The notes: generated by a model from the sequence alone, not told the origin. 64,000 nucleotides of DNA from Strongylocentrotus purpuratus (GCF_000002235.5 NW_022145611.1:4268754-4332753); one strand, 5' to 3'. Positions 1 through 11,064 are shown, numbered from the stretch's first letter. Numbers and translations are program-made.

Positions 1-1481
1 AGCCGTTTCAACAGCTGTAACAATTAAAAAAATAATTTATGAGCCACGAAACTTGCACAAATCAGGCAGCTAAACAACTTTTCTTAACTCTCAAAATTAA
101 ATCAGATTTAGGGCCCCGGAAAGATCTCCAACTTAGCTCGAAAGTGGTCAGTGTCGCACAACTTTCTGCACTTCCGCGTTCTCTTAGCAAATGCGCTAAC
201 ATGCATAGCCATATGTAGAAGTCTATTGCGAAACAACTACGTGTGCTGTCGCAATAAATTTAGTATGTGTGTGAAGAGAATCACTTCCATGTTCACTCCA
301 TCGCAGCGAAGTTGCAAATGATGCACTTGCCGATGTGCAAGAGGTATTTATACATGTACTATACCCTTGCCATGTGGTATCGCTTGGCCAGTATTCGGTC
401 AGTGCATTGACATTCAGTGCTTTATCGTGCAATTGTGTGAAAATAGTGCGCAAATACGCTTTGCTCCTTGGCAACGGAGATTGCACGCACAAATCGTGTG
501 ACCGAATTCTATTCGGCGCGACCGAATTCTGGGCAGAAAAATGCTCCATCTTCTTTCGGAAGTATTTTGCTTATCATTATTCCATATTTTAAGTAACTAT
601 AAAATCCTGTTAGAGGATTAAATTTCTTTTCTTTTGATGGGTAGATTAGCAAATAAAAGAGGTAAGAATTCAAAATATTAGCAATTTCCCCTTAAATGAC
701 CGAATACTGGGCAATAATTTTTTTGTGTCCATCTCACGTACCTATTTGCGTCCCTCAGTGTACAGTTACGTAGGCTAGCATAGGTTAGCCTAAGCTCGGC
801 GTTGTCTGTATGCAACACTACGCAAGGCCAGGTGTGAAAGCCCCTTAAGTCTCCACCATAAAGTAGCAGAGCCCTATATCAATACAACTGACTCAAATCA
901 TGTCCAGTGCGGTTGTTGTTGTTTTAGTCTTAAGGGCGTGTGTCATTCAATTATGAATATTTACGCAGGTCTGTCTGTCTTTTAGGCTCCTATGCAGCCT
1001 CATGCTGTAAATTTTTTAAGCAAAATATATTCAAATGAAATAGTTCATAAACCAATAGCGAAATAAGATTAGTGAGTTAGACTGAATATTCAAAAGGGAA
1101 AAGAAGAAAAGAACCAATGATAAGTAAAAGTGGAAATACCTAAAGCATTCACACAAGATTCATGAATAATAGTTGGTCAGATACAGGTGTATAAAGAACC
1201 AAGCTCATAAAAAAAGAAACATTTCTTTTTTCTCTCGTTATCTGTTATAATACATGTACCATGTTTATTGCAGACACAGGAAATTGAGTAAATTCAAATT
1301 GTATCTATGATGTTAAATTGATATTCTAGCTCTTTTAAAAAAAATGGAATGAGTCTAATTTTAATTCTTACACCGCAATCAACCTCCGATGTTTTTTTAA
1401 AATAATTACATCAGAATAATCAGCAAATTCAACCATAAAAAAAAATAAAAACTTGGCATTTCACCATGTTGAATTTTTCAG
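1..1481. other. 5' flank and first intron side of B9D2, no coding exon seen
   Basis: No convincing coding exon is visible. The acceptor (TTTTTCAG) that opens the B9D2 start-codon exon ends at 1481, so a non-coding first exon and the promoter should lie in this stretch. The start of that exon cannot be placed by eye. The short open frames near 223-592 lack splice sites, family motifs or codon bias. Confidence 0.5.
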
Positions 1482-1489
1482 GTCTGGAA

Positions 1490-3627
1490 ATGGCAGAGGT
1501 TCATGTTATTGGGCAGATCCTTGGAGCAAGTGGGTTTCCAAATCAAAATCTATACTGCAAATGGAAATTACACACAGGTGAGCATAGTTGATGTGAACTT
1601 TGAACTTTTTCTATTTGTAGCCTAAGCAAATTTCTAAAAGCACTGATAAGATTAAAGAGCAATTATAAGGTACCAGTAATAAATATTTCTGGTATTTCTT
1701 ATTTTTTGCACCAATGACAATATGAAACGAATATTAATTTGAATTTGTTGTGTATGTATTAATGAAGGAGTAAGGGTGTCTTTTCTGGTGTGTATATCAA
1801 GCACAGTACTACTTGTACATCAGTACATATATTACATGTATTAATATGTTGTTGTTGTATGTATTTTCTAGTTTCAGTTCATTTCATTACATTTTGTATT
1901 TATTTCATAGACCATAATAAAAACAAACGTAATATACATTAAATATAAATTTGATGATAAAAAAAGGATTCAAAAGTTAATAAAACAGCAAAATAAAACA
2001 TAGAAATGTTGATAACTAAAGAAATATTGAGGCATAAATTATATTATAAAAAGGTTTGGGGAGGCATACCTTAAAAGAAAAATTGAAGGTTTGAAAAGGT
2101 ATACACAGAAAGTGGGTTGAATAAGTACAGAAGTAAGCTTTAAGTTGGAAAAAATTTGCCAATTTATGTTTTAAAACCACACCCACAAAAAGTATATATA
2201 CATAAATTGTCATTACATAATTGATGCATAAATAAATATCAACAGATGAATTGCAGTTTAAGATGTTATTTTCAGATATGTCTTGCTATTTAGTGATACT
2301 GTTTATTGAATTGTAAATACATTATTAAAGAGTATGCACTTCATATTTTATTTTGAGGATTAACACATTGAGAGTTGTTTGCTCTGGTACCGGTATTTAG
2401 AAATGTGCTCTATAAAAGCAGGAGCATTTATTGCTGTCATTGATCTACATTTGTCACTTTCCATCCAGATGTTAAATGGGTACCGGTAGGAAGGAATTTC
2501 TTAAAATGCTGTGAGCGTCAAAATCGGCAGCCTAGCATAGCCGGGTAATGTTGGAGTGCCTTGAGGACCTTGCAAGGGAGATACGTGCGCTACATAAGAA
2601 TCCAATGTTATTATTATGAGTTTTTGTTTTTGTTTAAGGTGGAGCATGGAAGGTAATAGCAGGAGCTAGAGAAGGACAGACGCAGGTGGATCTACCACAG
2701 AATGAAAACTTTGCAGTCTGGAGTCATCCTATTGATATACACTTTGCTACCAAAGGATTACAAGGTACGAAATAACTCATTGCACGTCCAATTTAAGAAC
2801 AGGTCAATGATACATTTAGATGTTTTGACCAATGCTGCCTTGAAGACCTAGTGGCAGCAAATGAGAAGGCTCTTCATTGTGCAAGAACCTGGCAGAACAT
2901 TTGAGCTCAGATGATGGACACGAAAGAAGAATAGATGTTTTAAAACTAGTGGTATCATGAAACTAAATGTTATGCTTTGTGAGATATTTACCATGACAGA
3001 ATGAATGAAGAATTATACTATCTGACTAGAATGGATGGCAAATCCAAGTATGAAGTGGCTTGAAACAACTTTGTTTTACAGAGAGAAAAGAGATGTTAAC
3101 CCATCCCTGACGAAAGTCAGATGGTTTCTGTATTGAGCTCATGGGAATGAAAAATTCATTACCGGTAGTCAACAGGTTAAATAAAATCAAGTACACTTCA
3201 TTTTCAGAAGATAATTTGACCCCTGTATGTATACATGTACCTATGCCCTCTCTCTATCATACCGGTCTTTTAATTTAAATGATAAGAAGCAAATATATTC
3301 CTTTTGTTTCATTCAGGATGGCCTAAATTAAAGTTTGAGGTATACCACCAAGATGAGTTTGGACGTAATGAACTCTATGGCTATGGATTCTGTCACTTGC
3401 CAACCTCTCCTGGTACACACGACATCCAATGCCCGACATGGCGACCGTCAGGAACATTCCGTGAACAGGTCTCACAGTATTTCATAGGTGGCGCACCACA
3501 GCTGCGGAACGCCGACATGGTGCAGAGTGCAGAGCGCTATACCCTCCAGACGGTGGCTATGGGGAAAGTTCACTGTCAGCTCGGGATCATTCTCAAGAAT
3601 TTTGATAAATATGGAGTAGAATGCTGA
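1490..3627 (+). CDS. B9D2: B9 domain-containing protein 2, cilium transition zone
   Basis: Three coding exons are read: 1490-1577, 2639-2764 and 3317-3627 (525 nt, 174 residues), each with GT-AG borders and phase-1 introns. The product starts [16 protein letters not shown] and is one B9 (C2-like) domain over nearly its whole length. Recognisable stretches are [51 protein letters not shown] and [14 protein letters not shown]. Human B9D2 is 175 residues, so this is full length. B9D2 acts with B9D1 and MKS1 in the tectonic/MKS complex at the base of cilia and is needed for ciliogenesis and the membrane gate (established knowledge). The start is chosen because the ATG lies eight bases after an acceptor and gives the family N-terminus. 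An untranslated first exon is implied upstream. A SINE fragment ends about 20 bases before exon 2. The last exon carries a long 3' UTR. Confidence 0.95.
2440..2618 (+). mobile_element. SINE fragment (family 1, 3' part) in B9D2 intron 2
   Basis: This matches the body and tail of the tRNA-derived SINE at 6140-6385: both carry a TCTACATTTG start, TTAAATGRGTACCGGTAGGAAG, GCTGTGAGCG, AGCCGGGTAAT and a GTGCGCTAYATAA end. The tRNA-like head is absent, so it is 5'-truncated. It ends directly before the pyrimidine tract of the acceptor at 2638. Confidence 0.7.
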
Positions 3628-4550
3628 TGATATAAACAAAACCTTTTGTAGAGACTAGAGAACGACAACTCGGTGTGATATCAACGAACAAGGAAGATGT
3701 AGTACGCAGCAGTATGGACTGAAAAGAAGTGGATACAAGTCAGAAACTGGCTTTAAGTGCTGCTCGTCATACTTGAAATTTGAAGAGTGAATAGAAAGTA
3801 AGCTGGGCTCTTACTTAAAGTGACTCTGTAACATTTCCTCAGATTCTGAAACAAAATCCTGGATTAAGCTCAAGCTGCAATCATAATTATAAACCTTTAG
3901 GTCAGTCAGGAATCCCATGACTTTTACAAGCCGATCAGCTGTCTGATTATCAAAATATTTATGATTGGAAATCGAAAAATCATTTTTCGTTTTCCTAACG
4001 GTTTTTATAACACTACAGTCTACTGGGGAAAATGAGTATGGTAAAACCAGTCACTCAAAGGTTTTTACTTTTTTGAGGCACTTCATGATCATTTTGAAGC
4101 ATTTCTTTTTCTAGGGCTTTAATATTACACCATATCACAGACACTGATAACATGGAGGGCCATGTATCTCAGATTTAACATTGTTAAACGACGCCTTCAA
4201 CATTTGTTAACTTTATTGCCAGCCAGGCTCCTTTGATGATTTCCTAGCAAATTGTCAAATTCAACTACTTATTGACAGTAATTCTTCTTCTTATCGTACC
4301 TTGTGCTTGTCAAGTGCCGAGTGTACAGTAATTAGTTGTGAATGAGACCAAATTCCCTGGAAACATCACAAACACATAGATTATTTTAAGTTGCCATCTT
4401 GGCAACAATCTGATGAGGTTTAGGTTGCCCAGGGGAATTACCTGAGGTGGTCTTTGGGACCTGGGCAACTCTTTATTTTGAGCCATGGTAAAGTACATGT
4501 ATAAATACTTCTTTCTCAGTCATACTTAATTGTTGCATTCATTAAATAAA
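3628..4550 (+). other. B9D2 3' UTR and candidate poly(A) signal
   Basis: After the TGA at 3625-3627 there is no coding signal. The first canonical AATAAA on the plus strand lies at 4545-4550, which would give a 3' UTR of about 0.9 kb. Use of an earlier variant signal cannot be excluded. Confidence 0.4.
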
Positions 4551-4911
4551 AAGAAGAGTTCGAAGCTCATAAAGTATCTCTACTTGCTTGTAGAAGACAG
4601 TAAGAGAAAGAACTGTAAATTGTTAAATGCTGGATCACATGAACAAAAGTTTTGTTTTTAGAATGATTAGCATTTGAAATAGCATGTAAATTAATATCGT
4701 TATTTTCTTGCCAATAAATGTACATTGTTTTAATTTGTGGAGTAGGGATATTACACTGATTGATAATCAATGCAAAAGCTGAGGATATGTGATTTTAACC
4801 ACACCATAGATGAATTGTCATTGACTGTTTTTTTTTAATTATTGGATAGAAAATTCTCTTTCCAGTGAAAATACACCAAGATCATCAATTTGGTGGGTTA
4901 GGCATGTTGAT

Positions 4912-5188
4912 CCTAGGGCGATTTTAATGAGGCAATGTCATTTTCAAAAGTTTTGCCATCTTTCAACTGCATTCCTGCTTGAGGCAGTTTTGACAAGTGC
5001 ATGACTGCTCTCGCTTTGAAAACAAAGACAACATTAATGAAACGGGGGGCGTTCATTACGCAAAGTTGGGATCTGATAGAAAGCCGTCAAGCAGAAATTT
5101 GTGATGCATCTGGCGTGGCCAAGGTTGCAAAAGTAGCCAATTTTGAAAATGATGAAATAATGACATTGTCTCACTGAAATAGCCCTAG
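4912..5188. mobile_element. MITE with CCTAGGGC-type inverted ends
   Basis: The left end reads CCTAGGGCGATTT then TGAGGCAATGTCATT. The right end is its imperfect inverse, AATGACATTGTCTCA then AAATAGCCCTAG. The ends enclose about 0.28 kb without coding potential. The target duplication is unclear and the superfamily unassigned. Confidence 0.55.
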
Positions 5189-5450
5189 AATTAAAACGCT
5201 GTACCCAAAATTAATATTATTGGTCTCATTTTACTTGGAAAAGAATTTTTTGAGTTTTTGAGTATGAAACATAGATCAAGTTGTTCACATGCATGGATTT
5301 GCCAAGTTATAGAGTGGTATTACGATATTACAGAATTCATATTGATTAAAATCTGGTTTTATATGAATGTGGAAGTGATTCAGCGCTGCAAAGTATACTA
5401 ATGTTATTTACCAAAAATGTTAACTCTGAATGATCACTAACATGTTGCTA

Positions 5451-5570
5451 CATGTACATGGGTGTCGATCCTTACGTGATACCTATTCATCAGGGGGGAT
5501 GAATGAATAGATCATCCCCCCCCCCCCCTGATGAATAGGTATCAGTTACGGATCGACACCCATGTACATG
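5451..5570. repeat. 120-bp near-perfect palindrome
   Basis: The left arm starts CATGTACATGGGTGTCGATC and continues through GATACCTATTCATCAGGGGG. The right arm is its inverse, ending GATCGACACCCATGTACATG. A loop of about 20 bases and a C-run lie in the middle. It is probably a tiny foldback element. Confidence 0.75.
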
Positions 5571-5754
5571 TATTATGCCAAGGATATCTTTTTTTTATGA
5601 AAGTGGTTCAAACATAAAGTGAAGAGAAATATTAGTCAATTTTTCTTAATATGTGTGTATATATAAGGATTCAATAATAAATTATTTGAACAGGAAAGCA
5701 TTTTAATAACAAAAGTATTCTTTGCACAAAAGTAACCTTTTGTGACTTTCACAA

Positions 5755-5792
5755 GCAACAGAGAGAGAAAGAGACAGACACAGAGAGAGGGG

Positions 5793-5824
<32 letters not shown>

Positions 5825-5990
5825 TAGGGGTAAAGAGATATAAAGAAACCGAATAGGAAAGTGAGAGATAGATCGAGTCAGATATGACAACATAAAGAGG
5901 AAGACAGAGAGAAGAATGAAATAGAAAGAGAAGAGAGCGACAGACAGAGACAGAGCCACAGAGAGAGAGAGAGAGAGGGGGGGGGGGCGC
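5755..5990. repeat. GA-rich microsatellite region
   Basis: The tract is impure (GA)n with G runs at its right end. Long Ser/Leu-rich open frames on the minus strand are only the translation of this tract. Confidence 0.85.
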
Positions 5991-6139
5991 CGTTGCCATT
6001 TGCTTGTACTCGTCAGCCAATCGATTTTTAGTGAAATGACATTCAAAATAAATCATTATAGAAAAAGACAAGTAAACGAAATAAATGTGCCCTTTTCGAG
6101 CCTTTAAAAAGCTGCAATTAAATTCAATAAAATAATTGA

Positions 6140-6385
6140 TATCACAGTCGTCGGACTGTGGATCACAGGGTTCGCGGTTCGAGTCCCGCCACGGCACTCA
6201 TGTCCGTTGGCAAGATATTAATCTACATTTGCCACTCTCTACCCAGGTGTTAAATGAGTACCGGTAGGAAGCAATTCCTTGAATGCTGTGAGCGCCGAAA
6301 TTGGCTGCCTAGCAGAGCCGGGTAATAGTTGGAGCGCCTTGAGCACCATACATGGTGGATGTGTGCGCTATATAAATATCCAATA
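6140..6385 (+). mobile_element. tRNA-derived SINE, family 1
   Basis: A tRNA-like head with B box GGTTCGAGTCC is followed by an unrelated body and a tail ending GTGCGCTATATAAATATCC. Related copies lie at 2440-2618, about 31790-32055 and 38178-38440. It is not a functional tRNA gene: the 5' half of the cloverleaf cannot be completed. Confidence 0.75.
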
Positions 6386-6569
6386 GGTTCAAAATCCTTT
6401 CTTTTGGTTGCTAAATTAAGTAAACATGTCTATTCATTCTTCATTTTGCCTCCTCCACCGCGTCTATTTTTCGTTCCTATCTCTCTCCATCTCTCTCTCC
6501 ATACTATTTCGCTCTTCAATCTAGACTCCTTTCGACCTCTTTCTCTCTTTTCTATCTTTAAATGTCGAT

Positions 6570-7679
6570 AAGGAGAAGTGGAAGGCAGAGGAGTAGTTGA
6601 AGGCAGAGGATGAGATGAAGGCAGAAGAGTAGGGGGAGGAGGAGGAGGGAGAGGAAGAGGATATTTGAGATAAAGGCAGAGGAGAAGATGAAGGCGGGAG
6701 AGGATGAATTGAAGGCAGATGCGATGAAAGGATTTGAAGTCAGAGGAGGAGGAGGAGGGAGAGGAGAATGATATGAAGGTAGAGGAGGAGAAGAAGATGA
6801 AGGCAGAGGAGGAGATAAGGACAGAAGAGGAGATGGATGTAGAGGAGGAGATGAAGGCAGGGGGAGACGAAGGCAGAGGAGAAGGAGAGGACGGTAGAGG
6901 AGGAGGAAAGACAGATGAGGAGGAGGAGGAGGAGATGAAGGCAGAGGGGAGCAGACGAAGGCACAGGAGGAGAGTAGGGCAGAGGAAGAGGACGAGATGA
7001 TCGGTATACCGGAAGAGAGGAAGGTACATAAAGAGGAGATGAAAGCAGGGCAGGAGGAGGAGATTAGGGCAGTGGAGGAGGAGCTAAAGGCAGAGGTTGA
7101 GGAGGGGTTGAAGGCAGAGGGGGGAGGAGAAGAAGGCAGAGGAGGGGGATGTGAAGGCAGAGAAGGGGGTGAAAGATGAGAAGGCAGAGATGGGAGATGA
7201 GGAAATGAACGCAGCTGGGGAGGAGATGAGGAAGGCAGAGGAGGAGGAGGAGATGAAGGCAGATGAGGAAAAGAAGACAGAAGAGGAGGGGTTGAAGGCA
7301 AAGAAGGAGAGGAAGACAGAGAAATGGGATGAGCCGAAGCACGAAGAGGAGCTGTTAACTGTATTGGTGGAAGACGATGAGCTACAAGGCAAGGTGAAGA
7401 TTAAGTGGAAGATGGAGAAGGATTCAGAAATGAAGGAGTTTAATAGAGTTTGCTAAAACCTTCTAGAATGAGATGTGGATGAAGAAGATGAAAAAGAAAC
7501 GGCAAAAGCAGATGGAGGAAAAAGAGAGCACAAGAGGTGTGGTGGAGAAACAGGAAGCACAAGACTTCAAAGAGGAGGGGAAGATAAGCGGAAAGGAAAC
7601 AAATGGGAAGAACAAAAGTGTTCGAGATAACAACGATCAGGCTGTTGTAACACAAAGAAGAAAACAAAAGAGTGAGTAA
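6570..7679 (+). pseudogene. decayed tandem copy of the acidic repeat gene
   Basis: The stretch is written in the same Glu/Lys/Ala vocabulary (MKAEEE, MKADEE, EEGLKA) as the gene at 8189-10864. It ends with a recognisable copy of that gene's C-terminal region: EAQDFKEE and DNNDQAVVT here against EAKDFKEE and DNKDQAVVT there. Open frames are broken: 6734-7000, 6997-7179, 7151-7456 and 7473-7679 are in different frames. At about 7453 a TAA stands where the intact gene has GAA. The hydrophobic/Cys tail is lost and the last frame ends RRKQKSE. No copy of the 41-residue module and no first exon is seen. Both copies are followed closely by a (GA)n tract, which suggests a segmental tandem duplication followed by decay. 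Translation of single exons of a related gene cannot be fully excluded. Confidence 0.7.
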
Positions 7680-7680
7680 G

Positions 7681-7720
7681 AGACATTAGAGAGACAGAGA
7701 GGGGGAGGGGGAGGTAGATA

Positions 7721-7772
<52 letters not shown>
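7681..7772. repeat. (GA)n microsatellite
   Basis: An almost pure GA tract immediately follows the decayed copy. It mirrors the GA tract at 11010-11103 after the intact gene. Confidence 0.9.
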
Positions 7773-7776
<4 letters not shown>

Positions 7777-8020
7777 TGATAGGAGGAAATGAACGTAAGA
7801 AGTTTCGTTTGGTGTCATCCTGACATTTAGTAAAACTTGTATCAGTTGTATATGTAAAAGGTGATTTCAAGATCATACAGACTGATTACGCAACATTCCC
7901 ATTAACGGCAAAATTATAACTTTTAAATCAAGACATTTAATTGTGAACCCCTTTCAACTTTCTTGAATAAGCGCGCAATTTTGTTGTCCTCTGCGCTCAA
8001 TTGACAACTGCGCTCAATTG

Positions 8021-8050
8021 TGACGTAATGGGTGCGGTGATGCGCATGCG
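8021..8050 (+). promoter_or_regulatory. candidate promoter elements: CRE-like and NRF-1-like sites
   Basis: TGACGTAA at 8021-8028 resembles a CRE/ATF site. TGCGCATGCG at 8041-8050 is the core palindrome of the NRF-1 site. They lie 140-170 bases before the start codon at 8189 in a locally CpG-rich patch, which fits a TATA-less promoter. Inference from motif and position only. Confidence 0.45.
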
Positions 8051-8188
8051 TCATGATCCGCATGGTTACAAAGTTATCTTTTTATCATTATTGATGTAAG
8101 CGCTCTTAGCTATAACATCGATTTAGTAGCTTTTTTTCTGAATATATCAGAATAGTTGTCTAATTGTCTTTGATTTCAATCTTTCATC

Positions 8189-10864
8189 ATGAGTGACGAA
8201 CGTAAGTCATATTTAGAAAACACGTCGATATCATACAACTAGAATAATTTATTGCGATATGTTTTTCTTCATGATTTAGGTTAAAAATCAATATCATAAT
8301 TATGCAACATCAAAATAATCGGGCTTTTTTTTTAAATACAGACAGTGATCTTTAGAAGACAAGCGTTAGTTATAATAGACTCCTACTCCTGTACGTTTCC
8401 TATACTAAGTCTAAATCATTTAAATTGCTTCGATACTGTATAGCACCATGATTGTATACAAGTAATTTTTTGGATATCACTTCTCATATTAATTTTTATG
8501 TATGAATTGTTTTACTCTCATTAATGATGTTGTCATGTATTTAGAAAAAAATGCAAAAACATTTCTGTGGATTAAATAAGCTTTGAAGTTAGAATACAAA
8601 GACTGATGAAAAAATCCATTACTCATTGTTCCAAAATGTTCAAATTTCAAATGAAAGCGGATGTGGAAAATCGTTTGCATAATTATTAAAGTCGTAGAAA
8701 TCCTTGAAACTAAAATACTTGATGGTCGCTGTTGATTTTGGATACAAAATATATGATGTATCATACGATATCATGATATTGGTCTTCTCCAATTTGTTTT
8801 CATTATTCAGCAAATCGAGTAGTTCCTAGATTTCAGCACGAGTGGGCAGAGACTCTTGCCTTCAGTGAGTATGTCTATCTGAATGACATTCCGACAAACC
8901 AGATTAACGAGTTTGTCCAGTATCTCCAAAAGAAAGGCGCAGAGCTGACGACTGATGAGGAGGAAATCATACAGGAGAAGGAAGCAAAGGAAGCGGTAGA
9001 ATGCGAGGAGGAGGAGATGAAGGCAGAGGAGGAGGAGGAGGAGCTAGAGGCAGAGGAGGAAGAGATGAAGGCAGACGAGGAGGGGCTGAAGGTAGAGGGG
9101 GAGTTGAATGCAGAGGAGGAGGAGGAGGTGAAGGCAGAAGAGGAGGAGATGAATGACATTCAGACAAACCAGATTAACGAGTTTGTCCAGGATCTCCAAA
9201 AGAAAGGCGCTGAGCTGACGACTGATGAGGAGGAAATCATACAGGAGAAGGAAGCAAAGGAAGCGGTAGAATGGGATGAGGAGGAGGAGGAGGAGCTGGA
9301 GGCAGAGGAGGAAGAGATGAAGGCAGACGAGGAGGGGCTGAAGGCAGAAGAGGAGGAGGAGATAAATGACATTCAGACAAACCAGATTAACGAGTTTGTC
9401 CAGGATCTCCAAGGGATGGGCGCAGAGCTGACGACTGATGAGGAGGAAATCATACAGGAGAAGGAAGCAAAGGAAGCGGTAGAATGGGAAGAGGAGTTGA
9501 AGGCAGAGGAGGAGGGGCTGAAGGTCAAGGAGGAGGAGATGAATGACATTCAGACAAACCAGATTAACGAGTTTGTCCAGAATCTCCAAAAGAAAGGCGC
9601 CGAGCTGACGACTGATGAGGAGGAAATCATACAGGAGAAGGAAGCAAAGGAAGCGGTAGAATGGGAGGAGGAGGAGGAGATGAAGGAAGAGGAGGAGGAG
9701 GAGCTGCTAGAGGCAGAGGAGGAAGAGATGAAGGCAGACGAGGAGGGGCTGAAGGTAGAGGAGGAGTTGAATGCAGAGGAGGAGGAGGAGGAGGAGCTGG
9801 AGGCAGAGGAGGAAGAGATGAAGGCAGACGAGGAGGGGCTGAAGGTAGAGGAGGAGATGAAGGAAGAGGAGGAGGAGGAGGAGCTGGAGGCAGAGGAGGA
9901 AGAGATGAAGGCAGACGAAGAGGGGCTGAAGGTAGAGGAGGAGATGAAGGAAGAGGAGGAGGAGGAGCTGGAGGCAGAGGAGGAAGAGATGAAGGCAGAC
10001 GAGGAGGGGCTGAAGGCAGAAGAGGAGGAGGAGATAAATGACATTCAGACAAACCAGATTAACGAGTTTGTCCAGGATCTCCAAGGGATGGGCGCAGAGC
10101 TGACGACTGATGAGGAGGAAATCATACAGGAGAAGGAAGCAAAGGAAGCGGTAGAATGGGAGGAGGAGCTGAAGGCAGAGGAGGAGGGGCTAAAGGTCGA
10201 GGAAGAGGAGATGAGGGCAGAGGATGTGGAGGAAAATTTAAGGAAGGCAGAAAAGGAGGTGAAACCAGAGGAGGGGAAGGAGGAGATAAAGGCTGAGGAG
10301 GAGATGACGGCAGAGGAGGAAGAGGAGGAGGTTAAGGCAGAGGAGGAGGGGATGAAGGTAAAGGAGGAGGAGTTGAAGGCAGAGGAGGAGCTGATAGCTG
10401 AGGAGAAGGAGATGAAGGCTGAGGAGGAGGAGATGATAAAGGCTGAGGAGGAGGAGACGAAGGCGGTGGAGGAGCAGGCAATCACTTTGGTTGCGGAGGC
10501 TAATGTCACAGAGGAGGACACATATCTAGAGGACGAGAAGGTAGTGAAGCCGTCAGAAATGACGGAGGAGTTAAGAGAATTTGCTGAAAGCTTGTGGAAC
10601 GATACGCGGATGGAGAAGATGAAGATGAAGAAGGGGCAAACACACAAGGATGAAAAGATCATTAACGAAATGAAAGAGGTGTTGGAGGGGATACAAGAGG
10701 CCAAAGACTTCAAAGAGGAGAGGAAGCTTCATGTAAAGAATGAAGATAGGAAGAAGGAGAGTGATCAAGATAACAAAGATCAGGCTGTTGTAACTGGAAG
10801 AAGACAGAAATGGTGGCAATTTTTATGCTGTTTTTGTTGGAGGAGGCGCAGCAGGCGTTCTTGA
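8189..10864 (+). CDS. acidic Glu-rich repeat protein with basic/Cys C-terminal tail, unrecognised
   Basis: Two exons are read: 8189-8201 (ATGAGTGACGAAC, then GTAAGT) and 8811-10864 after acceptor CATTATTCAG, giving 688 residues. Residues 1-24 read MSDEPNRVVPRFQHEWAETL. Next come five near-identical 41-residue modules (core TNQINEFVQDLQ, then AELTTDEEEIIQEKEA) separated by Glu-rich arrays of MKADEEGLKVEEE type. The C-terminal part, from about residue 560, is less repetitive (SEMTEELREFAESLW; EAKDFKEERK; DNKDQAVVT). It ends RRQKWWQFLCCFCWRRRSRR plus S, an aromatic/Cys cluster between basic residues that suggests membrane contact, possibly by palmitoylation (inference). The arrays should form long charged helices. 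The start is chosen because a perfect donor follows the ATG and the frame stays open across the join. A larger ATG-initiated frame from 9017 alone would lose the first module. AATAAA follows at 10917. I do not recognise the family. Confidence 0.85.
8882..10159 (+). repeat. five 123-bp coding modules and intervening Glu-rich minisatellite
   Basis: Modules lie at 8882-9004, 9152-9274, 9365-9487, 9542-9664 and 10037-10159, all in frame. Each encodes a 41-residue unit starting NDI and ending EAVEW (EAVEC in the first). Differences between units are few; for example KKG versus GMG after the DLQ. Between units 4 and 5 (about 9700-10030) a shorter unit of roughly 28 residues, LEAEEEEMKADEEGLKVEEE, repeats four times. 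Such similarity points to recent unequal exchange or gene conversion. Confidence 0.9.
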
Positions 10865-10916
10865 GACTTGAATGAAGACTTATGTTATGATCATTGAAAT
10901 TGTGAATAGAATTGTA

Positions 10917-10922
10917 AATAAA
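10917..10922 (+). terminator. poly(A) signal of the acidic repeat gene
   Basis: AATAAA lies 53 bases after the TGA, in an AT-rich stretch. Confidence 0.6.
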
Positions 10923-11002
10923 TTGTAAATATAAATTGACTTCTGAGCACTGTTTGACATATTTTGATTCACTATTGGAAGACGGGGAGTTGGAGAATCC
11001 AG

Positions 11003-11009
<7 letters not shown>

Positions 11010-11064
<55 letters not shown>

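Noticed and set aside
6140-6215. Possible tRNA genes at SINE heads (also near 27580, 30930, 31830, 38200 and 39030)
   Set aside because: Only B-box halves resemble tRNA; acceptor stems do not pair, and SINE bodies follow directly.
6430-7876. Long Ser/Pro/Leu-rich frames on the minus strand opposite the Glu-rich region
   Set aside because: They are antisense readings of GAG/GAA-rich codons and (GA)n; the plus strand has the homology and, in the intact copy, the splice signals.
9044-10713. Minus-strand Ser-rich and Leu-rich frames opposite the acidic repeat gene
   Set aside because: They are shadows of the plus-strand coding repeats without start context or splice sites.
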